Positions 1-8,608 are shown, counted from the stretch's first letter. The stretch is DNA of 64,000 bases from Streptomyces brevispora (GCF_007829885.1 NZ_VIWW01000002.1:248001-312000), one strand, 5' to 3'. Notes: a model not told the origin generated them from the sequence alone. Translations and numbers: made by a program.

Positions 1-703
1 ACTCGCGCACGTCGCAGCGGAAGGCGAGCGCCCGGCGCAGGCCCTCGGCCTGCACCACCCCGGCGAGGGGACGGGCGAGTCCCGCAGTCATCGTGCCGGC
101 GGGCTTGAGGGGCTCGACCGTCATGTGCCGGTACGTGCGTTCAAGCGCCGCCTCGCGGATCTCGGTAGCGCGCGCGGCGAGGTTCGCCGACGGCAGGGCG
201 GACACGGTGACCGTCAGCGAGGCCGCGCCGGACGGGTCGGCGAGGGCGAACCAGTCCGCCACTTCGGCGAGTTCGATGCGGGCGTCCCCGGCACGGTGCA
301 GCGGCACGAGGGCGTGTGCGCCGGTGAGGCGGACGGTGCCGACGCGGCGTAGCGCGTCCGAGAGGACCGTGATGACGGGCAGGATCGGGAGGCGGCGGGC
401 GCGCTGCCTCTTGCCCGGAGTGTTCACGGGCCGGGGCAGCGAAGACTGCAGCCAGGCCAGCTGGCGGACCTGCCCGTCCTGTGTCCAGTCGCCGTCGGCG
501 TCGTTGTGGTCCCAGCAGTTGTCGGCGGGGTTGTCCGTAAGAGCGGTGGAGCTCCAGGCGTAGGCGGACGCCCGCTTCACGGCGAGGCTGAAGACGTCCT
601 CTTCGAGGTCGAACTCGGCGCTCACCCGGTCGATCCAGGGATGACGGTCCAGTACCCCGTGCAGTCCCACGATGAGGGTGGCGCCCGGACCGGTGTCGCT
701 CAT
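1..703 (-). CDS. Hypothetical soluble protein, 3' end cut by window edge
   Basis: About the first 234 residues are visible before the window ends, with no in-frame stop. The ATG at 703 is preceded by AGGAG at good spacing, which fixes the start. The protein begins MSDTGPGATLIVGLHG and shows no signal peptide or membrane segment. A polar stretch rich in Asp, Asn and Trp lies near residues 60-75, followed by basic and then aliphatic segments. I do not recognise the family. The upstream secreted-protein gene lies on the same strand only 45 bp away, so the two may be co-transcribed. Confidence 0.7.
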   Translation of the reverse strand, partial: MSDTGPGATLIVGLHGVLDRHPWIDRVSAEFDLEEDVFSLAVKRASAYAWSSTALTDNPADNCWDHNDADGDWTQDGQVRQLAWLQSSLPRPVNTPGKRQRARRLPILPVITVLSDALRRVGTVRLTGAHALVPLHRAGDARIELAEVADWFALADPSGAASLTVTVSALPSANLAARATEIREAALERTYRHMTVEPLKPAGTMTAGLARPLAGVVQAEGLRRALAFRCDVRE

Positions 704-748
704 GGTCGTACTCCTGGATCAAGCGGGTGCGATGGCGTAACCAGAAAA

Positions 749-1225
749 TCAGACGCCGCACTTGACCGTGACCGGCTTCGTGTAGACCTTCTCCGGCGAG
801 TCGCTCACGCCGATGAGGTCGACGTCGATCTTGGTGCGCCACTGGCGTTTGCTGAGGTTCGTGCACTTCTTGCGCGCGACGACCCGGCGAGCGCTGCCGC
901 CGTTGCCGGACTTCAGGTTCTTCGCGTTCTTGGCGACCGAGTGCCACTTCTTGCCGGACTTCATCTGCAGCCAGATGGTGACCTTGGCCTTGGTGCCGGG
1001 GCCGCTGATGTGGGTCCACCAGGCGTGGGCCGACGCCGTGCGCGGCGGGGTGCTCGAGATGTGCACGCGATCGCCGTTGGTGATGAAGACGCCGGGGCCC
1101 TTCGCGGTGGCGGGCGCGGCCGTCGCGGGGGCGACGGTGGCGGGCGCGGCCGTCGCGGGGGCGACGGAACCGGCGAACAGCGCGGTGGTCAGAGCCACCG
1201 ACGTTAAGAGGGTGCGCATGTGCAT
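749..1225 (-). CDS. Small secreted protein with Ala/Pro/Thr repeat
   Basis: A 158-residue protein. Residues 1-28 form a classical signal peptide (basic start, hydrophobic core, Ala-rich cleavage region). An Ala-Pro-Thr-Val linker encoded by a 30-bp tandem duplication follows, then a basic domain of about 110 residues that begins near GVFITNGDRVHIS and ends KPVTVKCGV. Two Cys in the mature part could form one disulfide. The ATG at 1225 is chosen because GGAGG lies about 11 bases upstream. The frame stays open further upstream, but that part has no signal-peptide logic. Likely exported; function unknown. Confidence 0.75.
   Translation of the reverse strand: MHMRTLLTSVALTTALFAGSVAPATAAPATVAPATAAPATAKGPGVFITNGDRVHISSTPPRTASAHAWWTHISGPGTKAKVTIWLQMKSGKKWHSVAKNAKNLKSGNGGSARRVVARKKCTNLSKRQWRTKIDVDLIGVSDSPEKVYTKPVTVKCGV
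1108..1167. repeat. Perfect 30-bp tandem duplication inside a secreted-protein gene
   Basis: Two identical 30-bp units, 1108-1137 and 1138-1167, lie back to back. Because 30 is a multiple of three they keep frame and encode two copies of a ten-residue Ala/Pro/Thr/Val linker just after the signal peptide. Exact identity suggests recent slippage or continuing copy-number change. Confidence 0.9.
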
Positions 1226-1881
1226 TGGTGTGGTGTCCTCCGTTGGTCGTGATGCCGTGTGCGCGGGATGCGCCAACGGTGGACGGAGCTGACACATGCG
1301 TGCCGTACCGGGCGTGCCGTACCCGCGTCGGTCGAGCGCGGGCGCGTGACATGACGTCAGCCCCGGGATCATCCCCGTGATCCCCGTTCCCCGTGGGCGG
1401 TCGGCAGGAGCGGTGCCGTCCGCGCGCACACCACGCTACGGGGGGAGCACGCTGCGGTGCAATCACACAATTGATGGCGATTCATCGACTCTTCGTGCGA
1501 GTTGCCGGTCAACTGGTGGGTTGACCGTTTCACGGTCATACCCGTTGACGCGGCCGGAAGCCCAGGGGCGATGGCCATCCTCTCGGTCTTGTGCAGAGGT
1601 GGAGCGTGGACCGCTCGGCTGTCAGTCAGGGCCTATCGGTGAGGTGCGGCCCCTGCTCGCCGAGCGAGGGTGCGCCATCAGTCCCGACGTGCGGCTGCGA
1701 ACCCTGACCGCGTCGTTGACCTTCTCGGCGCGAGAGGGAAGACCGGTGCCGGCGCCAAGGGCTCGGAGTACGGACCGGTGGACGCGTCGTGCCTCGGCGC
1801 GGCTTGTCCAGAGGGCGCATCTCGCCGTTCGTTCGGGTGACCGACGAGCGCGTAGTGGCGGCTCACGTCGTGAACGATGAC
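1226..1881. other. Non-coding stretch, no supported gene
   Basis: About 650 bases between two minus-strand genes. Open frames here have poor codon bias and no recognisable protein. The part around 1450-1560 is less GC-rich than its surroundings and holds an inverted repeat (1506-1527), so it probably carries the promoter of the secreted-protein gene. I see nothing else I can support. Confidence 0.6.
1506..1527. promoter_or_regulatory. Inverted repeat, possible operator
   Basis: CGGTCAAC and GTTGACCG, 8-bp perfect arms, are separated by 6 bases. A related half-site (GTTGACG) lies about 25 bases further on. It sits in a relatively AT-rich gap about 280 bp upstream of the secreted-protein start. 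A regulator site is an inference from symmetry alone. Confidence 0.35.
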
Positions 1882-1909
1882 GAGCGGACGCCTCAAGAGG
1901 CGCCCGCTC
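1882..1909 (-). terminator. Hairpin terminator after the ATP-binding protein gene
   Basis: GAGCGGACGCCTC pairs with GAGGCGCCCGCTC: 13 bp with a single mismatch and a very tight loop. It starts 8 bases past the stop codon of the minus-strand gene ending at 1918, the position expected of an intrinsic terminator in this GC-rich setting. There is no U tract, which is common in actinomycetes. Confidence 0.65.
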
Positions 1910-1917
1910 CTACTGCG

Positions 1918-2571
1918 TCAGCCGACCGAAACGGACCGTGCCACCGAGGGCTGCACGTACTCCGGCGACATGATGCCGCTCAGGTCGAACGGCCCGTCGG
2001 TCGTCGCCCCGTACACCGAATGCGGTGGCTGGACGGCGAACAGGGAAGGGGCCGGAAGGGTGAACCAGACGATCTTCCCGGCTCCGCCCCGGGGGCGGAC
2101 GCCCCAGCTCTCGCTGACCGCGGCGATCAGCGCGAGGCCGCGCCCCGATGTGCTGGAGTCGTCGGCCTGGCGCACGGTCGGCAGCCGTGGGTCGTGGTCA
2201 TGGACGGACACCGTCAGCCGTTCGAGCAGCAACTCGATCTCGACGGTGCATGATTTGTCCGGCTGTGCGTGCCGGTGGACATTGGTCAGCAGTTCCGTGA
2301 CGCCCAGCGCTGCATGGTCGATCAAGGGATCGAGATGCCAGTAGCGCAACTGCGCCGAGATGATTCTGCGGACCTGACCGATCCGCGACGGCAGGGCCTG
2401 GAGCTCCACCGTGCAGTGCCTGCTTGGCTCGCTGATCACGGCTGCGACTCCCCGAAATAGGTCCGGAAGAAGACGAAGGGACGGATCCAGCAGATGGCTG
2501 GCTGCTGATTCCGGGCCGGCGGGCTGGATCACAGAGTCACCGCCGGTTAACCATGAGTGACGTGTCTCCAA
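1918..2571 (-). CDS. SpoIIAB/RsbW-like ATP-binding regulatory protein
   Basis: Up to 217 residues, one GHKL-type ATPase domain of the kind found in anti-sigma factors and small Streptomyces regulators. The N box (ELLTNVHRHA, near residues 95-105) and the G box (SGRGLALI, near 145-150) are visible. The roughly 60-residue tail after the fold is Pro/Ser-rich and unlike the family core. Such proteins usually bind or phosphorylate an anti-anti-sigma partner; no partner gene is adjacent, though two SpoIIE phosphatases lie elsewhere in the window. Start uncertain: the TTG at 2571 lacks a good ribosome site, and the GTG at 2532 is an alternative. Confidence 0.8.
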   Translation of the reverse strand: METRHSWLTGGDSVIQPAGPESAASHLLDPSLRLLPDLFRGVAAVISEPSRHCTVELQALPSRIGQVRRIISAQLRYWHLDPLIDHAALGVTELLTNVHRHAQPDKSCTVEIELLLERLTVSVHDHDPRLPTVRQADDSSTSGRGLALIAAVSESWGVRPRGGAGKIVWFTLPAPSLFAVQPPHSVYGATTDGPFDLSGIMSPEYVQPSVARSVSVG

Positions 2572-2658
2572 TGTCGCTCAGGGGATACGACTCCGCAACT
2601 CGCGGTGTCCCCGCTTCGTCCGCCCCGCCCCGCCGGCCCCGTCCGTTGTGCCGCCGCG

Positions 2659-2976
2659 TCAGTCCCGTTCGCCGCCCGCGTTGCGTAGCGCTTCGAGGAA
2701 CCGGCGCGCGGGACCGGCGCCGTCGGACTTTCCGGGGCGTCGCGGCATCGTCAGCCGGTATCGCGTCCCGTTGACCCGCGCCACCGTCGCGTCCCCGCCC
2801 GCGAACCACGCCCTGCCCGCGCTCACGGTCCCCACCGGTGCGCTGTCGATCTCCCGGCCGTAACTGGTCAGCAGGGCGACCCGGCCGTCCTTGACGGTCA
2901 CCTGCCCGGCCCTTGAGAGTGATCGCGCCCACCGGTCGATCCGTACACCCGTCTCACTGAACTCCGTTTCGGACAT
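2659..2976 (-). CDS. Small hypothetical protein
   Basis: A 105-residue protein beginning MSETEFSETGVRIDRWA. The ATG at 2976 follows AGAGG at short spacing. The composition suggests a compact beta-rich domain: repeated short strands around VTVKDGRVALLTSYG and TVARVNGTRYRL. It has no signal peptide, membrane segment or cysteine. I do not recognise a named family. It is followed on the same strand, 87 bp away, by the SpoIIAB-like gene. Confidence 0.65.
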   Translation of the reverse strand: MSETEFSETGVRIDRWARSLSRAGQVTVKDGRVALLTSYGREIDSAPVGTVSAGRAWFAGGDATVARVNGTRYRLTMPRRPGKSDGAGPARRFLEALRNAGGERD

Positions 2977-3204
2977 GACCTCTTCGCCCCCTTCGTCGCG
3001 CCCCTGAGAGAAAGTGTGCACAACCCCGCTCGGGTGCACCAGACCGGGGCGGGGCGCAATGACGCATTTGCGCCGCGCAGGCGCCCACGGGGTCCCGCAC
3101 GCAACACCAAGGCAGGGCTATGGACTATCAAAGTCAATGTTTGTGCAGGTAGGGGGAATATCGTGGGGCGCGCCGAGACCGGTCGTACGAGGAGAAGCGC
3201 GCTG

Positions 3205-4356
3205 ATGGACACGAGTGAGCACAGGCACGACGGCGAAGCCGTGGCGACCGTCGACATCGACCGCACGGACCTGGCGTACCGGGCCTGGCTCAAAGAGGCC
3301 GTGCGCAAGGTCCAGGCCGACGCCAACCGCTCCGCCGACACCCATCTGCTGCGCTTCCCGCTGCCCGAGAGCTGGGGCATCGACCTCTATCTCAAGGACG
3401 AGTCGACGCATCCCACCGGCAGTCTCAAGCACCGGCTTGCGCGCTCGCTCTTCCTCTACGGGCTCTGCAACGGCTGGATCCGCCCCGGAAAGCCGGTGAT
3501 CGAGGCATCGAGCGGCTCGACCGCCGTTTCGGAGGCGTACTTCGCCAAGCTGATCGGGGTGCCGTTCATCGCCGTGATGCCCCGCACCACCAGCCCCGAG
3601 AAGTGCCGGCTCATCGAATTCCACGGCGGTCGCTGCCACTTCGTCGACGACTCGCGCAGGCTGTACGAGGAGTCCGCCACCCTCGCGGCGGAATCCGGCG
3701 GCCACTACATGGACCAGTTCACCTACGCCGAGCGGGCCACGGACTGGCGCGGCAACAACAACATCGCGGAGTCGATCTACCAGCAGTTGAGGCTGGAGCG
3801 GTATCCCGAGCCCGCCTGGATCGTCGCCACCGCGGGCACCGGTGGTACCTCGGCGACCATCGCGCGCTATGTGCACTACATGCAGCACGACACCCGGGTC
3901 TGTGTGCCCGACCCGGAGAACTCCTGTTTCTTCGACGGCTGGACGCACCACAACCCCCTTGCCACCAGCGACTGCGGATCGCGCATCGAGGGCATCGGCA
4001 GGCCGCGGATGGAGCCGAGCTTCGTCCCGGGGGCCATCGACCGGATGATGAAGGTCCCGGACGCGGCCACTGTCGCGGCCGTGCGCGCCCTGGAGCGGTC
4101 CATCGGCCGCAAGGCGGGCGGTTCCACCGGGACGGGGCTGTGGAGTGCGTTCAAACTGGTCGCCGAGATGCTCGCGCAGGGCCGTACCGGCAGCATCGTC
4201 ACACTGATCTGCGACCCAGGTGACCGCTACCTCGACAAGTACTACTCCGACTCCTGGCTGGCCACACAGGGTCTGGACATCGTGCCGTACACCCGTACCA
4301 TCGAGCACTTCCTGGCCACTGGCAACTGGCCCGGCCAGGCGGGGGGCGCGGCCTGA
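3205..4356 (+). CDS. PLP-dependent cysteine synthase-family enzyme, probable L-cysteine desulfhydrase
   Basis: A 383-residue fold-type II PLP enzyme. The PLP lysine is K75 in HPTGSLKHR, the substrate loop is EASSGSTAVSEAY, and the phosphate-binding glycine loop is ATAGTGGTS near residue 215. Length and motifs resemble the mycobacterial Cds1-type desulfhydrases, which release sulfide, pyruvate and ammonia from cysteine, more than biosynthetic CysK/CysM, but cysteine synthase activity cannot be excluded. The ATG at 3205 follows GAGGAGAA at ideal spacing; the frame is open further upstream without a ribosome site. No sulfur-metabolism partner is adjacent. Confidence 0.85.
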   Translation: MDTSEHRHDGEAVATVDIDRTDLAYRAWLKEAVRKVQADANRSADTHLLRFPLPESWGIDLYLKDESTHPTGSLKHRLARSLFLYGLCNGWIRPGKPVIEASSGSTAVSEAYFAKLIGVPFIAVMPRTTSPEKCRLIEFHGGRCHFVDDSRRLYEESATLAAESGGHYMDQFTYAERATDWRGNNNIAESIYQQLRLERYPEPAWIVATAGTGGTSATIARYVHYMQHDTRVCVPDPENSCFFDGWTHHNPLATSDCGSRIEGIGRPRMEPSFVPGAIDRMMKVPDAATVAAVRALERSIGRKAGGSTGTGLWSAFKLVAEMLAQGRTGSIVTLICDPGDRYLDKYYSDSWLATQGLDIVPYTRTIEHFLATGNWPGQAGGAA

Positions 4357-4383
4357 TCCACCGGACGCGGAACGCGACGCGCC

Positions 4384-4863
4384 TCAGGCCCCGGCCGCCG
4401 GGAGCCGCCGGTCGAGGTTGCGCACCGCGTCCCGGAACGACCTGCCCACCGCCGCCCGTCCCCGCCGCATCAGGAACCGGAACAGCGGCGAACCGTCGGC
4501 GGCGAAGGTCCACTGCACACGGGTGCCGGCACCGGCCGGGGCCAGCAGCCACTCCTCCAACAGGGCGTGCAGTCCGGGGGCGTTGGACGCGTCGACCCGG
4601 TACGCGTACCGCAGGCCGGGTTCCGCCGCGACGACCGTTTCCCGGAACGCGATGCCGCCCCGGAGCCGCACCTCGCGGCCCGCGCCCGCGTCGACCGGCC
4701 GCGCCGCCGTCACCTGGGTGAACCAGCCGGGCCAGCCCTCGACATCATCGGCCAGGGCGCGGTACACGGCATCGGGCGGCGCGGCCACCTCGGCGGCGAA
4801 GACCAGTCGCAGCGGAGCGGACTCGACGAAGTCGAGGCCCACGGAGCGGAGTCGGCGTGCCAT
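4384..4863 (-). CDS. SRPBCC (START-like) family protein
   Basis: A 159-residue helix-grip-fold protein. A polyketide-cyclase/dehydrase-type pattern is visible: an N-terminal strand with VFAAEVAAPPDAVYRALAD, the WPGWF segment, central beta strands (REVRLRGGIAFRETV) and a long C-terminal helix. Start: ATG 4863 with GGGAGGTG upstream. These proteins bind hydrophobic small molecules; the ligand here is unknown. It is convergent with the cysteine desulfhydrase gene, 27 bp apart. Confidence 0.8.
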   Translation of the reverse strand: MARRLRSVGLDFVESAPLRLVFAAEVAAPPDAVYRALADDVEGWPGWFTQVTAARPVDAGAGREVRLRGGIAFRETVVAAEPGLRYAYRVDASNAPGLHALLEEWLLAPAGAGTRVQWTFAADGSPLFRFLMRRGRAAVGRSFRDAVRNLDRRLPAAGA

Positions 4864-5048
4864 GGAACGCACCTCCCGTGCTGTCGGCGGCGGACGGCCG
4901 CGACCCACCATATCTGGCGTACCGTCAGATGCCGTGGGTAGCAGCGGCGTCGGAACGTGCGGAGGGAAGCGAACCACGTCATGGTGCGGCTGTCACCGCG
5001 CCGCCGATCACGAGTTGCTGACACGGCACGCTGATCACCGAGTTGCTG

Positions 5049-7052
5049 TCACCGCACCGCTGTGAGCGAGCCGCCCTCCCGCAGCCGGCCCGTCAGCTGC
5101 ACCGTGGCGTTCCTCGGCGCCCGCACCGCGAGCGTCGTGCCCTTCGCCGTGCCCCGGACCGCCCCGGCGGCCTCGATCCGGCTCACCGCTCGGCTCCCCG
5201 CGGCCAGCACGTACCACCGACCGGAGGATGCCCTCCAGTGCGTGCCCGCCAGGACGTGCTGACCGAAGCGGCTGCACAAGGCCGTGTCGCGCTCCTCGCC
5301 CACCACGGTCCCCGGCGCGGTGAGTGACGGGTCGGGCCCCAGGAACTGCACCAGAACGCGTCCGGGGCCCTGCCAGGTGTCGGCGCGGGTGCAGACCCAC
5401 TGGGCCGGGGCATGGCCCTCCGGGAGGCGCTGTTCGGCGAAGTCCCAGTTGTTGACCGCACGGACGCCGGTGCCACGCAGTGCCCGCAGCGAACACGCGG
5501 TGCGCGCCCAGCTCAGCAGGGCGGGGCCACCCGTCGCCTCCCTCGGCTGCCGTGCGGGTGCGCCGCCGCCCGGCTTCGGTGTGAACGTGAGGTGGGCCGG
5601 GGTGGGATCACCCAGGTCGGTGACGAGGAAGGCGTGCTTCTCCACGATGCGTTCGGAGGAACGCAGTTGCATCACCGGCCAGGCGTCACAACTGCCGCCG
5701 GGGGACGGACGCGCGACGGCGGCGGTGACGCCGTCCGCACCCACCTTCAGCGCACGCGCCGGAGTGTTCGGCCTCAGCAGATCACGGGTCGTCGTCCCGG
5801 AGATCCAGGGCGCCAGCAGAAAGCGCGCACGGTCACCCCTGCGGCTGACGACCACGGCCGCGCCCGTTGTCACGTCCGCGCCATCGGTCCGGGCGAAGTC
5901 CAGCGCGGGAGCGCCGGGCCCGGACAGCGGTTCCGCGTAGCGCACCACCCGTACCCCGCCGTCGTGGAACAGCACCACGGCGGCACCGTCCACCTCACCC
6001 GCGTACAGCAGTTGCGGCGGCTGGACCGGGGGCACCGGGAGGGTCCCGGGCGTGGTCGAGACCGGGGTGTCCCGCGGGGTTCGGCCCCAGGTCCGCAGCG
6101 CCCGGCCGAGCAGGGCCCGGTCGTCGGCACGGTCACCGCGGACAGGCCATGCGGTGAAGTCGATGCGCGCGGTGTCCGCCCAGTCCTCGGCGGCGGTGCG
6201 CAGCAGCGTCGCCGGGTCGAGGGCGGGGGCGAGCGCGCTCCGGCCGTCGGGGAGACGGACCGCCGAGCCCTCCTCGGCCAGCGCGACCACGCCGCCCGCC
6301 ATCACGCACAGCGCGGCGACGCCCGCCGTCACCCGCACCCGGTGTCTGCGCCGCAGCAGATCGTTCGGGCGCGTCTGCAGCACGCACGGGTCGAACTCCC
6401 CGGAGCGCAGCAGCGCCTCGGTGCCCGCACGGTCGGCGCCCCCGAGCAGCCCGGCCGCCCGCACCGCCCCCGCCGGGTCCAACGCGCCCGCGCGCGCGAG
6501 CAGCGCCTGCGCCTCGGGCTCGTCGAGTTCCTCCAGCAGCCGAAGCGCGAAGGCCGCTCGGACGGCTGCGGGGACCGCCGACAGCGCCTGGTCCAGCGCC
6601 AGTTCGGCCGCGCCGCCGGCACGCGGGAAGAGCCGCAGGCCCCAGACGGCCGGGAGCGAGGGGCGCAGCGCGGCAGGTGCCGGAAGTCGCCCCGGCCACC
6701 AGCGCGGCCGCCGCTCGTGGGCCAGCGCCGTACGCAGCACCCGCACGCGCATCCAGGCGTACGCGGACGTGGCGCCGTCCCGCGGAGCGGTCCGGTGCGC
6801 GGCATCGCGGGCCTGCGCCGGAATCCGGGCAGGGGCCGGCGCCTCGGGCACCGTACGCACCCCGGGCAGCGCACGCTGTACCGAGGCGTGGGCGGCCAGC
6901 ACCCTGCGGTGCCGGCCGAGCGCCGGTGGCAGCACCAGATAGGCGAGCCGGACGAGACGCGGATAGTGCTCCACGAGCGCGGCCTCGGCCTGGGGGACGC
7001 CGGGGCGTTCGCCGCTGCCGGAGGACCGTTGCTGTGGTTGGTGGATCGGCAT
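5049..7052 (-). CDS. Membrane protein with degenerate sigma-factor-like cytoplasmic part
   Basis: A 667-residue protein. Residues 20-65 (ALVEHYPRLVRLAYLVLP and onward) resemble region 2 of ECF sigma factors. Near 150-190, LSAVPAAVRAAFALRLLEEL resembles the start of region 4, but no convincing DNA-recognition helix follows. A single membrane helix lies near 235-255 (VRVTAGVAALCVMAGGVVAL). A large, probably extracytoplasmic domain of about 400 residues with several Cys and Trp ends the protein. ATG 7052 is preferred because AGAAGG lies upstream; a GTG at 7091 has no ribosome site. The sigma-like part is probably inactive in transcription and may be a recycled scaffold. Confidence 0.7.
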   Translation of the reverse strand: MPIHQPQQRSSGSGERPGVPQAEAALVEHYPRLVRLAYLVLPPALGRHRRVLAAHASVQRALPGVRTVPEAPAPARIPAQARDAAHRTAPRDGATSAYAWMRVRVLRTALAHERRPRWWPGRLPAPAALRPSLPAVWGLRLFPRAGGAAELALDQALSAVPAAVRAAFALRLLEELDEPEAQALLARAGALDPAGAVRAAGLLGGADRAGTEALLRSGEFDPCVLQTRPNDLLRRRHRVRVTAGVAALCVMAGGVVALAEEGSAVRLPDGRSALAPALDPATLLRTAAEDWADTARIDFTAWPVRGDRADDRALLGRALRTWGRTPRDTPVSTTPGTLPVPPVQPPQLLYAGEVDGAAVVLFHDGGVRVVRYAEPLSGPGAPALDFARTDGADVTTGAAVVVSRRGDRARFLLAPWISGTTTRDLLRPNTPARALKVGADGVTAAVARPSPGGSCDAWPVMQLRSSERIVEKHAFLVTDLGDPTPAHLTFTPKPGGGAPARQPREATGGPALLSWARTACSLRALRGTGVRAVNNWDFAEQRLPEGHAPAQWVCTRADTWQGPGRVLVQFLGPDPSLTAPGTVVGEERDTALCSRFGQHVLAGTHWRASSGRWYVLAAGSRAVSRIEAAGAVRGTAKGTTLAVRAPRNATVQLTGRLREGGSLTAVR

Positions 7053-7172
7053 GAATTCGGTGCCTTCTGAGCCGTGGGCGGAAACCGTCACACCGACAAA
7101 CGAGTCGATCGTGTGACGGTCACATCACCTGCTCCAGGCTTCCCTCAACCCCTGCACATGTGCGGCCGCCGG

Positions 7173-7625
7173 TCAGTGATACCCCTGCCCGGGCCGGTCG
7201 AGCATGGAGTCGAGCACCCGGCCGAAGACCCGTCGGCCCGCGCCGGAGATCAGCGGATCACCCCACCTCGGCAGCAGCCGGATGCTCAGCTCCTCCACCC
7301 ACACCACATGGGAGCCGGCATGGGTGGGATAGACATCGATCGACGCCCGGCCGAGCACCACCCGGCCACGCTTCTCCAGACGGCACATCCCCGCCCGGCT
7401 GCCGGACGGCGGGGACCACCGGACCACTTCCATCGGATCGTCGAACGCCAGCGGACCGACTCCGGTGCGTGCCACGAAGACCGTCCCGGTCCGGGTCGGC
7501 AGCCCGGCGGGCACCGTGATCGTGGTCAGCGGGACATGAGCGGCGTGCCGTTCCCAGTCCGTGACCCGGCGCCAGGACTCGGCTGCGGGCAGAGGGGTGA
7601 AACGCTCGATCCGGAAGACGGCCAC
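7173..7625 (-). CDS. SRPBCC-type small protein
   Basis: A 150-residue protein with the helix-grip pattern: MAVFRIERFTPLPAAESWRRVTDW at the start, paired strands with conserved Trp, and a C-terminal amphipathic helix (GRRVFGRVLDSMLDR). Related to the polyketide-cyclase/SRPBCC superfamily; ligand unknown. It starts at GTG 7625. No Shine-Dalgarno is visible, but TAGGAT lies 6 bases upstream, so transcript and translation may start together (leaderless). It is separated from the upstream DeoR gene by a tandem repeat and hairpin. Confidence 0.75.
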   Translation of the reverse strand: MAVFRIERFTPLPAAESWRRVTDWERHAAHVPLTTITVPAGLPTRTGTVFVARTGVGPLAFDDPMEVVRWSPPSGSRAGMCRLEKRGRVVLGRASIDVYPTHAGSHVVWVEELSIRLLPRWGDPLISGAGRRVFGRVLDSMLDRPGQGYH

Positions 7626-7644
7626 AGCACGATCCTAGGCCGTG

Positions 7645-7760
7645 GCAGCCCCGTCGCGAGCTGAGCGGAATCCGCAGCCCCGTCGTGAGCCGCGTGCAAT
7701 CCGCAGCGCCACCTTGAGCCGCGTGGAATCCGCAGCCCCGTCGTGAGCCGCGTGGAATCC
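7645..7760. repeat. Four tandem copies of a 29-bp repeat
   Basis: Units at 7645-7673, 7674-7702, 7703-7731 and 7732-7760 all have the same 29-bp length with a few substitutions. The core reads CGTCGTGAGCCGCGTGGAAT. There are no spacers between units, so this is not a CRISPR. The array fills the gap between the DeoR gene and the next gene on the same strand, and its last copy supplies one arm of a 9-bp hairpin. Confidence 0.9.
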
Positions 7761-7768
7761 GCGGCTCA
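7744..7768 (-). terminator. Perfect 9-bp hairpin overlapping the DeoR stop codon
   Basis: TGAGCCGCG (7744-7752) and CGCGGCTCA (7760-7768) are perfect inverted copies with a 7-base loop. The far arm contains the stop codon of the DeoR gene. The position fits an intrinsic terminator, or a processing hairpin shared with the tandem repeat. Confidence 0.65.
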
Positions 7769-8608
7769 GCCCTGCGCGGGCTCGCCGTCCGCGTTCCGGC
7801 CCGCGACCACCAGACCGGGCAGATGCTCCTCGATCTCCTCGCGGGCCGCCGGGGACAGGCCCGCGTCCGTGACGAACGTGTTCACCTGCTCCAGCGTGGC
7901 GAATGAACTCAGGCCCACCGTGCCCCACTTGGTGTGGTCGGCGACCACCACCACCCGCCGCGCCGACTGGACGAAACGGCGGTTGGTCTCGGCCTCCGCC
8001 AGGTTCGGCGTGGACAGACCGGCCTCCAACGAGATCCCGTGCACACCGAGGAAGAGCACATCGAAGTGGAGCGAGGCGATCGCCTGGTCGGCGACCGGGC
8101 CGACCAGCGAGTCGGAGGGCGTCCGCACGCCACCGGTGAGCACCACGGTCGCGGCACCCGACCGGGCGCCCGGCGATCCCGGACGCTGCGCCGCATGGAA
8201 CACATCGGCGACCCGCACCGAGTTGGTCACCACCGTCAAGTCCGGTACGTCCACCAGGTGCTGGGCGAGCGCGTAGGTCGTGGTGCCGCCGGAGATCGCG
8301 ATCGCACTGCCCGGCACGGCCATCGCCGCGGCCGCCCGTGCGATGTCCTCCTTGGCGGTCAGCTCCAGCGTCGACTTGGCCTCGAAACCGGGTTCGTGCG
8401 TACTCGCCTCGACCACCGGTACGGCGCCGCCGTGCACCTTCTCGATGACCCCCTGCCGGGCCAGTGCGTCCAGGTCCCGGCGGACGGTCATGTCGGAGAC
8501 GCTCAGCTTCCGGGTCAGCTCATTGACCCTGACTCCGCCGCGCCTGCGCACCTCGTCGAGGATCAGCGCACGCCGCTGCTCCGCGAGCAGATTCTGATTC
8601 TCGCTCAA
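7766..8608 (-). CDS. DeoR/GlpR-family transcriptional regulator
   Basis: A 280-residue protein. The N-terminal winged helix-turn-helix (residues about 8-62) carries the family signature VSDMTVRRDLDALARQGVIEKVHGGA. The C-terminal DeoRC sensor domain shows ISGGTTTYALAQHL and the conserved SxxFATLEQVNTFVTDAGL segment, which binds a sugar phosphate in the family. The start is a TTG at 8608 with a weak GGAAGGA upstream. No sugar operon lies next to it, so its regulon is probably elsewhere. The divergent neighbour is the large membrane hydrolase gene. Confidence 0.9.
   Translation of the reverse strand: MSENQNLLAEQRRALILDEVRRRGGVRVNELTRKLSVSDMTVRRDLDALARQGVIEKVHGGAVPVVEASTHEPGFEAKSTLELTAKEDIARAAAAMAVPGSAIAISGGTTTYALAQHLVDVPDLTVVTNSVRVADVFHAAQRPGSPGARSGAATVVLTGGVRTPSDSLVGPVADQAIASLHFDVLFLGVHGISLEAGLSTPNLAEAETNRRFVQSARRVVVVADHTKWGTVGLSSFATLEQVNTFVTDAGLSPAAREEIEEHLPGLVVAGRNADGEPAQG

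Noticed and set aside
1369..1880. Short open frames in the gap between 1226 and 1918 on both strands
   Set aside because: No ribosome sites, no codon bias and no recognisable product.
5412..7070. Plus-strand open frame of about 552 codons
   Set aside because: Antisense of the sigma-like membrane protein; only Arg/Gly-rich low-complexity sequence.
7645..7760. Possible CRISPR array
   Set aside because: The 29-bp units are directly adjacent without unique spacers, and no cas genes lie nearby.
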